From Microbacterium sp. JZ31 (GTDB lineage Bacteria; Actinomycetota; Actinomycetes; Actinomycetales; Microbacteriaceae): DNA of 64,000 nucleotides. Made by a program: the position numbers and the translations under genes. The stretch lies in assembly GCF_016805985.1 (NCBI RefSeq), contig NZ_CP017661.1, forward strand, positions 2,852,001-2,916,000, given 5' to 3'. Below the pieces are notes generated by a model. It was given only the letters and a program-made list of their open reading frames with translations, was not told the DNA's origin and did not search any database. Below, piece after piece: positions 55,601-61,719 of this stretch (position 1 is its first letter; the number at the start of each line of letters is the position of its first letter).

Positions 55601-56145
55601 GTGTACGTGATGGGAAGCGGGCCGGGATCGGCGGGACCGGCCTCGGCCACTGCCGAGTCGGACGTCGCGGTGCCGCTCAGCGTGAGGTTGCCGCCGCTCG
55701 TGCCCGAGGCGCGGACGGGCGACTGGATCAGCGTCGAGGTGCCCTCGCGCACGGTTCCGACATTGCACAGCAGCGTGGCGCCGTCATCCGAGATGACCGA
55801 GACCGGGTCGACTCCCGTGGTCTTGCACACGGCCGGGATGCTCGTGAAGACGCCGTTGCCCGCGATCAGCGTCGCGCGCACGTTCTCGACGTCCTCGTTC
55901 GCGAACGGTTCGGTCGCGTCGTTGGTGTTGATGCGCCACTCGGCGGTGACCGGCTGCCCGTAGGGCGCCGAGGTCGGGGCCGGATCGCCGGCCCAGCGCG
56001 CGGTGATCTCGTGATCGGTCGGCACGGCGGCCGCCGGTGCCGCGACGAACACCGTCGCCGCCGCGACGAGAAAAGCCGTCGTGGCGGAGAGCCCCGCCCG
56101 GAAGCGGCGCCTCCGCGCGCTCACGGCCGTCGGAATGCTGCGCAT
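49606..56145 (-). CDS. Giant LAxTG-anchored repeat surface protein
   Basis: A 2179-residue secreted protein from ATG 56145, with GGGGGAA upstream. The basic start RRRRFRAGLSA is followed by a hydrophobic core (TTAFLVAAATVFVAAPAAA), a signal peptide. Residues 40-700 form a non-repeated N-terminal region with Cys residues (possible tip or ligand-binding part). DUF11-type units follow (VTYSLRAQAQNV; VRYRIVVENVGQGTITNLQV). From about residue 1070 to 2110 there are seven repeats of about 120-150 residues, each opening like IDIAKSVSEGPTPNGDGTW with a VVYDIVATNAG core. The C-terminus has PPPLAATGGTIAAG, a membrane helix and RRRRESDTAAKE, an LAxTG sorting signal. Probable sortase-anchored fibrous adhesin or stalk; its ligand is unknown. 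Confidence 0.88.
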   Translation of the reverse strand: MRSIPTAVSARRRRFRAGLSATTAFLVAAATVFVAAPAAAVPTDHEITARWAGDPAPTSAPYGQPVTAEWRINTNDATEPFANEDVENVRATLIAGNGVFTSIPAVCKTTGVDPVSVISDDGATLLCNVGTVREGTSTLIQSPVRASGTSGGNLTLSGTATSDSAVAEAGPADPGPLPITYTRGMDLSLVSAPGQGYQGGLQPSRSGGSRTFVQMNFSLILDAGSRPGPSSYSFPLTVGSTVAGGMTGFQWEGCVPVGVNSASTGQPYSDPAVADRTNFPDCTVSGSGANYTISLSNLDYTLVNTPRNDSLGQPLPGTGSYIASGTVQFSIPSPVTQLTPYTFTAAPGAFTFTDGVTAPDTNSGNNTTNTTLTPPGGFSNHWAGSPAASRSTWDANLWVSPGTGAGLELPQPGIEDIDDYRAAVADGTIQDLPLYMQANSRMWNSYQGAGGAQMAGVCTMNQNPAFVPTWVDGGGWDPGAGYLQFSTVRFFYTTAAIDTKTETCSDAAPSAKWVEVVPPVGHELTDPRIGSDILMQLPAGVTAVKMTWNPAIDRPRFAQGYAFLRVLGPIDEAAPTSGEGWTVGAVNGPTNPWPGFPTSNGWVNASTSSGGSVIPGSTYGPNTNGFRDAFRLQGPQGVISKEVGTTTAEPGVPVTYSLRAQAQNVITSPPPVSFEVVDTLPDGMEYVPGSGSPAPTTVNGRTLTWQFTNVQANVDQDITYRAQIPADGAVVPGTRLTNTAVINVPGDNRPATTPGRTANATVLVPSSSSTNLAKSSEDNLVSFFGDSSAWVLTVRSEDPDPSAFTDTIDVLPHVGDGRGTNIDGTYTVTGVTAPAGSTVYYTSAAPEDVSADPRDDSNGDEPGSVAGNTVGWSETAIPNPTAIRIIGPALDPGATQTIRIAFDTPAASSCEDPADGDNKPGQILVNSATSIAEHTELPMVSSSTTTIGSCYAVDLKKYVQDLDGVWHDANEPGDFPAFRVGDTVRYRIVVENVGQGTITNLQVTDDQQPELGSFPVESLARGESETHEYEVVLEAGGPDLVVNEACGSADTPADGEAPVILCDPAGITVDGDPTHEKSLISATPIGNGQWELVYGIDVTNTSTSATVYTLDDTLRFADDATIVSAQVTESPDGVDLAEPAWDGADSTRIATSVPLLGTDDTGYAAHHYEVTVVAEVPLFLPGAGTADDPTQCGADADDSNRAFSNTSALTDRAGEVEEDRACAPIPSIDIAKSVSEGPTPNGDGTWTVVYDIVATNAGDADGVYDVTDMMTADGDLVVESGRVITTPEGVTASPDWTGLGAGQTDPENLIAADVTLPAGGTHTYQVEVVLSVDAADGAPVVTSCDQAGGGSGGLSNTAQIEHNDLTDDAQACITVAFITVDKTVASGPVPNGDGTWTVVYEIVAENVGAAAGDYDVYDQLRFGEGIEIESTDITAPAGVTLASGWTGLGDAADAAENLIASTVTLDTGASHTYQVEVVVSMDEDTIAPSALQCPPPGSGASGGLANGTLLDHNGIEVVDATCPTLPLIAVDKSISDGPTGNGDGTWTITYDLTATNTGAAEGVYDIADELQFGEGIAVESAEVITTPEGVTAEEAWNGRGENLIAADVALEADGTHTYQVQVVVSLDLDVVTPASLGCPPAGSGEAGGLSNTVELTHNGETRSDEDCAPLPLIGTTKSLSGAVVPVEGEEGVYDATYEIAVSNAGPAAGEYDLDDRLAVGEGVTVIGVRDVTTDAPDSVGLNPDFGTDGDARIVTDQPIAAADGAPVVHTYTVVIRYAVDLSVVDGAIAETCTVDGGAAAGTLQNIAAVSWNGIDRDDDACLIPGKPTLDKELVSAEPAGEGQWTVVYDLTVGNTGLEATRYDLDDEFLFAREVTVDTVTVAGPEGVEVDDAFDGAENQRIATDVEIAGLDDEGYFAHVYTVTVVVDVPLHFADADADGTAAPGCTVAAGGNFLEQGLNNAATLTDPSGGTITDTDCAPLPSIDITKSIVGEPVQGEGGEWSVTYEIVATNDGAAAGDYQVVDRLRYGAGIEVTGARITEAPEGVTLAEGWTGLGEDGAAENVVADGTLPAGGNHTYRVVVTSTLDTDAADGSTLALPEPGSEGDGGFANSAVIVHNDLTDRADAGAVPEWPKDVPPPLAATGGTIAAGVIGTALALLIAGGILLATRRRRESDTAAKE

Positions 56146-56285
56146 AGTTCCCCCAATGCGGAATGCTGGGTGCCGCCGGAAGGGACAGGTCCGGCGAAGA
56201 CGGTGACAGCGCCCGTTCAGGGAGCACTCACCCAACACTCAGCTTTGAGGAGCGGCAGCGGCAGAGCCAAGGAATGCGGAGCGAA

Positions 56286-56303
56286 ATCACCCCGGCATCA
56301 CCC
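56286..56303 (-). promoter_or_regulatory. GGGTGAT direct repeat before the 2179-aa surface protein gene
   Basis: On the minus strand two GGGTGAT units are spaced 11 bp start to start and are flanked by 7-bp inverted arms (GGAGCGA at 56278-56284 and TCGCTCC at 56304-56310). It lies about 140-160 bases before the ATG at 56145. The spacing differs from the 13 bp of the other two elements, so membership in the same family is uncertain. Confidence 0.35.
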
Positions 56304-56321
56304 TCGCTCCGCCGGCCTGCG

Positions 56322-57926
56322 CTACCGGAGAGGCGCCTCGTCGCTCTCGTCCAGCAGGCGGCGTTCGAAGGCGACCGCGAGCGCGGTCTGACGATCCGAG
56401 ACGCCGAGCTTGCGGTACAGCAGCCGCAGCTGCGTCTTGACCGTGTTGACGGAGACGTGCAGCTGCTCGGCGATGCCGGCGCGCGAGGCATCCGGCTCGG
56501 CGAGCGCGCGCAGCAGCGCCACCTCGCGAGTGGTCAGGGTGAGCACGGAGGACTCGGGAAGCACCGCGTGGACCCGAACGAAGAGATCGCCGTAGCCGCG
56601 CAAGGTCAGCGCGTCGCGCACCCGCTCGAAGTCGCTGCGCGGCAGGAACGCCAGCGGCAGCCGCAGACCCGTGGAGCGCGCCAGAGCTCCCAGTCGATCG
56701 ATCGCTCCAAGGGCGCGGAACGTGCTGGGCAGACGCAGCAGCACCGCGGCCTCGATGGCCGTGGCCTCCGCCACTGTGCGGGGCGAGAGCCCTTCGACCG
56801 GCAGGGCGGCGATGGCATTCAGCGCGGCGTGAAGGCGACCGCGCACGAGCTCCACGCGCGCCAGACCGACGCGGATCTGCGGCGTCGTCCCTCCGGTCTC
56901 GCGCAGCAGGACGCCCGCGGCCTCCACATTGCCGAGTGCGAGCTGCAGCAGGGCCCGGACCGGGGCGAGCCGGCACTGCGCGTACCGCGAGCGCCCGTCT
57001 CCCGCACGCATCCTCAGGACCCGGTCCAGCTCCGCGAGCCCCTCGCCCGGGCGCCCGGCCACCAGGGCGATCGCGGCCTCCAGACGCGCGCGCTCGATCC
57101 ACCCCTCCGTGACCGCACTGACGGGACCGATCTCCGCGAGGTGCCGCGCCGCCGCATCCGTCTCGAAGTCCTCCAGCTCAAGCAGCGCCGAGGCGAGCTC
57201 GACGTGCACGCGACCGCGTGGGCCGATGTCGCCGTCCTCCCGTCGCACCTCGACGCGGGCGCGCGCGATGTTCTCCCGGGAGGACAGGATGTCTCCCTCG
57301 AGCGCCTGCATGGCGCAGATCGCCGCGCGATTGCCGCTGCTGTCGGCAGGGGACTTGGACGCCGACAGACCGCGCAGGAACGCCACAAGCGCCTCTTCGC
57401 TCCGGCCGGACTCGAAGAACGTCCATCCGAGGTCTGCGTAGACCCGAGGGAGCTGGCCGATCTGCGCGAGGTGCTCGTCGGCGGCGACGTTGAGCAGGCG
57501 CACGGCCGCCCGCGCGGCGCTCGTCGCGCCCCTCATCTGACCGAGCTGGCGCAGGGCCGCGCTCTCAGCGCAGTGGAGTGCGATCCGCTCCGGCACGGCG
57601 GCCCGCGGATGACGCGCCCGGGTCGCGAGCACGGCGATCTCGAAGTAGCGCGAGGCACGCGGCCGGGTCGCGGGGTCCATGAAGCTCGCGAATCCCAGCA
57701 GGAGCCCGAGCAGCGAATATCGCACCAGGTGATCGCTCGGAACGGGGGTGAGGAGAGTCCGCACTTCCGCCGCGTGGGCGTCGAGCAGACCGGCCCACGA
57801 GCTGATCACCTGCGCGTTGGCGAGATCGACCCGACCGGAATCGAGCGCATCCCGCAGAACGTCGATCGCTTGCTCCGCCACGGTGTTGTCGGACGCCCCC
57901 GCGCCACCCAACAGCTGTCGCCCCAC
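56322..57926 (-). CDS. LuxR-type transcriptional regulator without an ATPase domain
   Basis: A 534-residue protein from GTG 57926 (GGAGG nine bases upstream). Residues 1-455 are helical, with TPR-like repeats (ERIALHCAESAALRQLGQMR, VYADLGWTFFESGRSEEALV), and no Walker motifs are visible. The C-terminal 65 residues are a LuxR helix-turn-helix (LTTREVALLRALAEPDASRA, LHVSVNTVKTQLRLLYRKLG). It resembles the C-terminal half of MalT-type regulators, as if the STAND ATPase had been lost. It lies 176 bp upstream of the 2179-aa surface protein on the same strand, so it may control both giant genes and itself. Confidence 0.85.
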   Translation of the reverse strand: MGRQLLGGAGASDNTVAEQAIDVLRDALDSGRVDLANAQVISSWAGLLDAHAAEVRTLLTPVPSDHLVRYSLLGLLLGFASFMDPATRPRASRYFEIAVLATRARHPRAAVPERIALHCAESAALRQLGQMRGATSAARAAVRLLNVAADEHLAQIGQLPRVYADLGWTFFESGRSEEALVAFLRGLSASKSPADSSGNRAAICAMQALEGDILSSRENIARARVEVRREDGDIGPRGRVHVELASALLELEDFETDAAARHLAEIGPVSAVTEGWIERARLEAAIALVAGRPGEGLAELDRVLRMRAGDGRSRYAQCRLAPVRALLQLALGNVEAAGVLLRETGGTTPQIRVGLARVELVRGRLHAALNAIAALPVEGLSPRTVAEATAIEAAVLLRLPSTFRALGAIDRLGALARSTGLRLPLAFLPRSDFERVRDALTLRGYGDLFVRVHAVLPESSVLTLTTREVALLRALAEPDASRAGIAEQLHVSVNTVKTQLRLLYRKLGVSDRQTALAVAFERRLLDESDEAPLR

Positions 57927-58075
57927 GGCGCACTACCTCCCCCATCAACGCGCCACCGCCTGCGATGGCGGGGGAACTCGGGCATCGACCCGGGCTCCCC
58001 CTCGCGATCGCGCGCGTCCATGTGTCCGACCTGCAGAAGGCCGGGCGGACGTTCCCCCTCCTTGTTGATACCAGG

Positions 58076-58134
58076 TTCACCCGGCATCCCGGGATCTTCA
58101 CCCCTGGTTTTCACCCCCGCGGTGCCCGGGGAGT
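58076..58134 (-). promoter_or_regulatory. Direct-repeat element before the LuxR gene
   Basis: On the minus strand ACTCCCCGGGCA (58134-58123) precedes GGGTGAA at 58116-58110 and 58103-58097 (13 bp apart), and a third copy at 58082-58076 (21 bp further). It lies 150-208 bases upstream of the GTG at 57926. Apart from five extra bases between the 12-mer and the repeats, the arrangement matches the element at 49483-49515. Candidate autoregulatory site. Confidence 0.55.
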
Positions 58135-58188
58135 CCTTGCGGCGTCCGAGGGTGTCGTGCCTTGCCGGGGCTGCCGCAGCACGCTTCA

Positions 58189-58260
58189 CCGCGAGACCTC
58201 ACCGGAGCGGCGAGACATCACCGCACGTCGATGACTCGCGCCGACGATGAGGTCTCGCGG
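58189..58260. repeat. 72-bp nested palindrome, copy B
   Basis: Same element as copies A and C, with outer arms CCGCGAGACCTCA and TGAGGTCTCGCGG and inner arms GCGAGACATCA and CGATGACTCGC. It lies 34 bp beyond the stop of the benE-like gene. With copy C it brackets that gene. The rest of the 368-bp gap before the LuxR gene holds the direct-repeat element only. Confidence 0.85.
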
Positions 58261-58294
58261 GGCGGCGTCCCGGGGCGGCACCGCGCCCCGCGCG

Positions 58295-59440
58295 TCAGGG
58301 GCGGCGGAGCAGCGCGTGCGCGACGAGGCCGGCGACCAGCGCCCAGAACGCCGCGCCGATCGCGAGGATCGAGACGCCGCTGGCGGCGACCACGAAGGTG
58401 AGCACCGCCGGGATGCGACCGTGGTCCTCCGACATCGCGGCGCGCAGGGACGATCCGAGGGTCGGCAGCAGGGCGAGTCCGGCGACGGCGGCGAGCACCC
58501 CGGGCGCGACGCCGACGAGCGTCGTCAGCGCGGTGGAGAGCGCGGCGAGCACGAGGTAGAGCAGCGCCGACACCCGCACGGCGCGCCAGCGCTCGGCGGG
58601 ATCCGGATGCGAGTCCGGAGAGGCGGCGAGCGCAGCCGTGATCGCCGCGAGGTTGATCGCGTGACCGCCGAACGGCGCGCCGGCCATGGTCCCGACACCC
58701 GTGACGACCATGCTCTCTCGCCAGGGAGCGCGGTATCCGTACGAGGCGAGCACCGCCGATCCAGGCACGTTCTGCGACGCCATCGTCACGACGTACAGCG
58801 GCAGCGCGATGCCCACCGCGGCCTGCCAGGTGAACACCGGCAGCACCGGCTCGAGCACGGGAAGGACGGGTCCGTCCAGCCCGCCGTGCAGTGCCGCCTC
58901 CACGCCGAGCACGATGAGTCCCACCGCGAACGCGGCCGGCGACGCCCAGGTCGGAGCGAAGCGGATCAGCATCAGCCAGACGAGGACGATCGGCAGGATG
59001 TCCGACGGCTGGTCGATGAGCGCGCGCACCGGCGCGAGGCACAGTCCGACCAGGACGCCCGCGAGCATGGCCTGCGCGATCGGCGCGGGGATCGCCGCGA
59101 CCGCACGGGCCAGGGCCGGCCACAGCCCGGTGAGCACGATCAGCGAACCCGCGATCGCGAACGCACCGACCGCGGCGGGCCAGCCGCCCTCCGGCACGGT
59201 GCCCGCCGCGAGCAGCGCCGCACCCGGCGTCGACCACGCGAGCACCACGGGCAGGCGCGTGCGCTGGGCCAACCAGAGCATGCCGAGCGCCTGCGTCAGG
59301 CACAGTGCCACGAGGCCGGACGCGGCCTGCGCCGTGGTGGCCCCCGCGGCCTGCAGGCCCGCGAGCACCACGGCCGACGAGCTCGCGAAGCCCACCAGCG
59401 CGGTGGTGACCCCTGCCAGCGCGACACGTCCGCGATCCAT
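58295..59440 (-). CDS. benE: BenE-family benzoate/H+ symporter-like transporter
   Basis: A 381-residue membrane protein with 11-12 helices. GVTTALVGFASSSAVVLAGL at the start, PVVLAWSTPGAALLA, the internal GIALPLYVVTMASQNVPGSA and APFGGHAINLAAITAA are typical of BenE. The family imports benzoate with protons, though substrates are rarely tested. No benzoate catabolic gene is in the window. ATG 59440 lies 17 bp from palindrome copy C. Confidence 0.82.
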   Translation of the reverse strand: MDRGRVALAGVTTALVGFASSSAVVLAGLQAAGATTAQAASGLVALCLTQALGMLWLAQRTRLPVVLAWSTPGAALLAAGTVPEGGWPAAVGAFAIAGSLIVLTGLWPALARAVAAIPAPIAQAMLAGVLVGLCLAPVRALIDQPSDILPIVLVWLMLIRFAPTWASPAAFAVGLIVLGVEAALHGGLDGPVLPVLEPVLPVFTWQAAVGIALPLYVVTMASQNVPGSAVLASYGYRAPWRESMVVTGVGTMAGAPFGGHAINLAAITAALAASPDSHPDPAERWRAVRVSALLYLVLAALSTALTTLVGVAPGVLAAVAGLALLPTLGSSLRAAMSEDHGRIPAVLTFVVAASGVSILAIGAAFWALVAGLVAHALLRRP

Positions 59441-59457
59441 CCGTTCAGCGTATTGAC

Positions 59458-59529
59458 CCGCGAGACCTCATCCGCGCCACGAGACATCGCCGCACGGTGA
59501 TGTCTCGCGCCGGAGCTGAGGTCTCGCGG
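59458..59529. repeat. 72-bp nested palindrome, copy C
   Basis: Same length and arms as copies A and B (inner arms ACGAGACATCGCC and GGTGATGTCTCGC). It occupies most of the divergent gap between the benE-like gene and the spermidine-synthase-like gene, so it must overlap or replace their promoters, or be transcribed in a leader. Confidence 0.85.
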
Positions 59530-59565
59530 CGGTCGCGGGTCCCGCCACGGCCGTAGCCTGGACGC

Positions 59566-60426
59566 ATGGGACGGCAGCGGCGCGGAGAGGCGGAGACGCC
59601 CAGCGCCCGGCTGTCGGACGGACGGATCGCCCGGATCGTGCCGAGCGAGTACGCGCACGGCTACGAGGTCGACGTCGACGGCACGCCGCAGTCGCACGTC
59701 GATCCGTCGGATCCCACGCACCTGCACTTCGAATACGTCGCGCGGATGGGCGCCGTGATCGATCAGCTCCCCGACGGCCCCCTCACGGCCGTGCATCTCG
59801 GTGCCGGCGGGCTGACGATCCCGCGGTACATCGAGGCCACGCGGCCCGGATCGCGGCAGCAGGTGATCGAGCTCGAGCAGGCGCTCGTCGACCTGGTGCG
59901 CGAGAACCTGCCGCTTCCGCGGGGCGCGAGCATCCGGATCCGGATCGGCGACGCCCGTGAGGGCCTCTCGCGCCTGCCCGCCGCGATGGCCGGATCGGTC
60001 GAGCTGCTGGTCTCGGACGTCTATTCGGGGGCCCAGACGCCCGCGCACCTCACGACCGTCGAGTTCTACCGCGCGGCCGCGGCGCTGCTCGCACCGGCCG
60101 GCGTGCTGCTGGTGAACGTCGCGGACGGATCCGGGCTGGCGTTTGCGCGGCGGCAGGTGGCGACGATCCGCGAGGTGCTCCCCGAGGTGGTCGTGCTGGC
60201 CGAGGTGCAGGTGCTGAAGGGCCGCCGGTTCGGCAACCTCGTGATCGCGGCCTCGGCCGCTCCCCTGCCGACGGACTGGCTGCCGCGGCTGATGGCGGCG
60301 GGGCCGCATCCGGCCAAGGTCGCGCAGGGCGCCGAGATCGACGCGTTCATCCAGGGCGCGCGCCCCGCGGTGGACGGCGACGCCACCGACTCGCCGAAGC
60401 CCAGCGCGGTGCTGTTCGACCGGTAG
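59566..60426 (+). CDS. Spermidine synthase-like methyltransferase-fold protein
   Basis: A 286-residue soluble protein with the spermidine/spermine synthase Rossmann core: TAVHLGAGGLTIPRYIEA (glycine loop), QVIELEQALVDLVRE (acidic residue at the end of strand 2), IRIGDAREGLSRLP and LLVSDVYSGAQTPAHLTTVE (the DxY site). The N-terminal membrane part seen in fused family members is absent. Polyamine synthesis is possible, but many actinobacterial members have unknown substrates. Starts at ATG 59566. Confidence 0.75.
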   Translation: MGRQRRGEAETPSARLSDGRIARIVPSEYAHGYEVDVDGTPQSHVDPSDPTHLHFEYVARMGAVIDQLPDGPLTAVHLGAGGLTIPRYIEATRPGSRQQVIELEQALVDLVRENLPLPRGASIRIRIGDAREGLSRLPAAMAGSVELLVSDVYSGAQTPAHLTTVEFYRAAAALLAPAGVLLVNVADGSGLAFARRQVATIREVLPEVVVLAEVQVLKGRRFGNLVIAASAAPLPTDWLPRLMAAGPHPAKVAQGAEIDAFIQGARPAVDGDATDSPKPSAVLFDR

Positions 60427-60519
60427 CCCGATCCGGCGCACGTGGGCGTGGCCTGCTCGCGATCGCCGACGTCCGGGTGACACTGGACGGGCCACGGCCG
60501 CGGGAAGGGAGTTGCGCAA

Positions 60520-61047
60520 GTGAGCTACATCCACGGGTACGACCCCGACACCCTGCGTGAGATCGTCGATCCGGCCGAGTGCCGCGAGCGCCTGGCCGAG
60601 ATCGGGCAGCAGCGCAGCCTGCCCGCCCTGCTCGAGCGCGTGTGGCTGCTCAAGGTGCTGGGTCAGCTCGACGACGCGCTCACGCTGTCGGAGCAGGCCG
60701 TGCGCCTCGCGCGCATGTCGGGCACCCGCAAGGACCTGCTGCGTGCGCGCATCCTGCACGCGTCCGTCCAGCAGTGGCGCGGCGCGTACGGCGCGGCCGA
60801 GCACGAGCTGTCGACGTGCGCCGATGAGGCCGAGGGCCAGGGCTGGAACTCGATCGCGGCGTTCGCGCTGCAGCACCGCGGCAAGACCCGGTACGACGCC
60901 GGCGACATGACCGGGGCGCGCGCCGACTTCAAGCAGTCGCTGTTCCTGCGCCAGGAGTCGGGCGCGACCGACGCAGAGCTCGAGCCGACGATGCTGTGCA
61001 TCGAGGCGGCCGACCGGCGCCGCCAGCGCACGTCGATCGCCAGCTGA
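60520..61047 (+). CDS. Small TPR-like helical protein of unknown function
   Basis: A 175-residue protein from GTG 60520 with GGGAG nine bases upstream. Repeated helix pairs (LPALLERVWLLKVLGQLDDA, ALTLSEQAVRLARMSGTRKD, AAFALQHRGKTRYDAGDMTG, ARADFKQSLFLRQESGATDA) resemble TPR repeats, suggesting a protein-protein adaptor. The C-terminal end is basic. Family not recognised. It is 93 bp downstream of the spermidine-synthase-like gene and converges with the reductase gene 18 bp away. Confidence 0.7.
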   Translation: MSYIHGYDPDTLREIVDPAECRERLAEIGQQRSLPALLERVWLLKVLGQLDDALTLSEQAVRLARMSGTRKDLLRARILHASVQQWRGAYGAAEHELSTCADEAEGQGWNSIAAFALQHRGKTRYDAGDMTGARADFKQSLFLRQESGATDAELEPTMLCIEAADRRRQRTSIAS

Positions 61048-61065
61048 GACGCGGCCGGCGCGCCC

Positions 61066-61640
61066 TCAGCCCGCCCGGTGCCGCGCGTACTCCTCGATCA
61101 CGACGCCCGACTCGAACGCCCGCACCGACACCAGCTCGAACCGGCGCGGCTCGTACGGCGCGTGGCCGAACAGCGGGATGCCGGATCCGAACGCGAACGG
61201 GTTCCGCTTGAGCACCAGGCGGTCGATCTCATCGATCAGCGTGCCCGCGAGCTCGCCCCCGCCGCACAGCCAGATGTCGAGCCCGTCCTCCTCCTTGAGC
61301 TCGCGCACGGTCGCGACGGGATCGTGCGTGAGCGTGACATCCGGCGCGACCTGCTTGTCGCTGCGGCTCGCGACGTACTGACGCAGGTGCGGGTACGGGC
61401 TGCCGATCCCCACCTCCAGGCCGGGCAGCAGCGTGTTCCAGCCCATCACCACGGTGTCGAACTTGGTGCCCGGAGCCTCGAGTCCGAGCGCGCCGAGCAC
61501 ATGGGCCGGGATCGCGTCGCCGAACTCCCCGAACAGCACGGAGGCATGGTCGCCCTCGACGAGAAGCGCATCCGCCGCTCCGTCGGGGCGGCGATGTGCC
61601 CGTCCAGGGAGACGGCGACGTAGTAGACGAGTTCGCGCAT
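61066..61640 (-). CDS. RibD C-terminal/dihydrofolate-reductase-fold protein, interrupted by a 1-nt frameshift
   Basis: A protein of about 191 residues. N-terminal MRELVYYVAVSLDGHIAAP lies in one frame, and PDGAADALLVEGDHASVLFG through KFDTVVMGWNTL, GLDIWLCGGGELAGTLIDE and EIDRLVLKRNPFAFGSGIPL in another, a standard RibD_C layout. The frames join if one C is added to the four-C run at 61585-61588 (GGGG on the plus strand); the span plus one base is then exactly 192 codons. These NADPH-binding reductases include many of unknown substrate. ATG 61640 is preceded by GGAG. It is divergent from the TetR gene, with operators in between. Confidence 0.82.
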
Positions 61641-61654
61641 CCTGCGCTCCAATC

Positions 61655-61698
61655 ACGACAAGTGTTGTGGTTTTGCACCAGAGTACGACAGATGTCGT
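61655..61698. promoter_or_regulatory. Two TetR-type operator palindromes
   Basis: ACGACAGATGTCGT (61685-61698) is a perfect inverted repeat of ACGACA around two bases. ACGACAAGTGTTGT (61655-61668) is the same with one mismatch. Their centres are 30 bp apart. They lie between the divergent reductase and TetR genes, as expected for a repressor that controls both. Confidence 0.7.
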
Positions 61699-61719
61699 GG
61701 TTCGCGCTACCCTTGATCC

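Noticed and set aside
58189..59529. Copies B and C as terminal inverted repeats of an insertion sequence carrying the benE-like gene.
   Set aside because: Each copy is itself a complete palindrome, a third copy lies alone at 36741, no transposase is present and no target duplication was seen.
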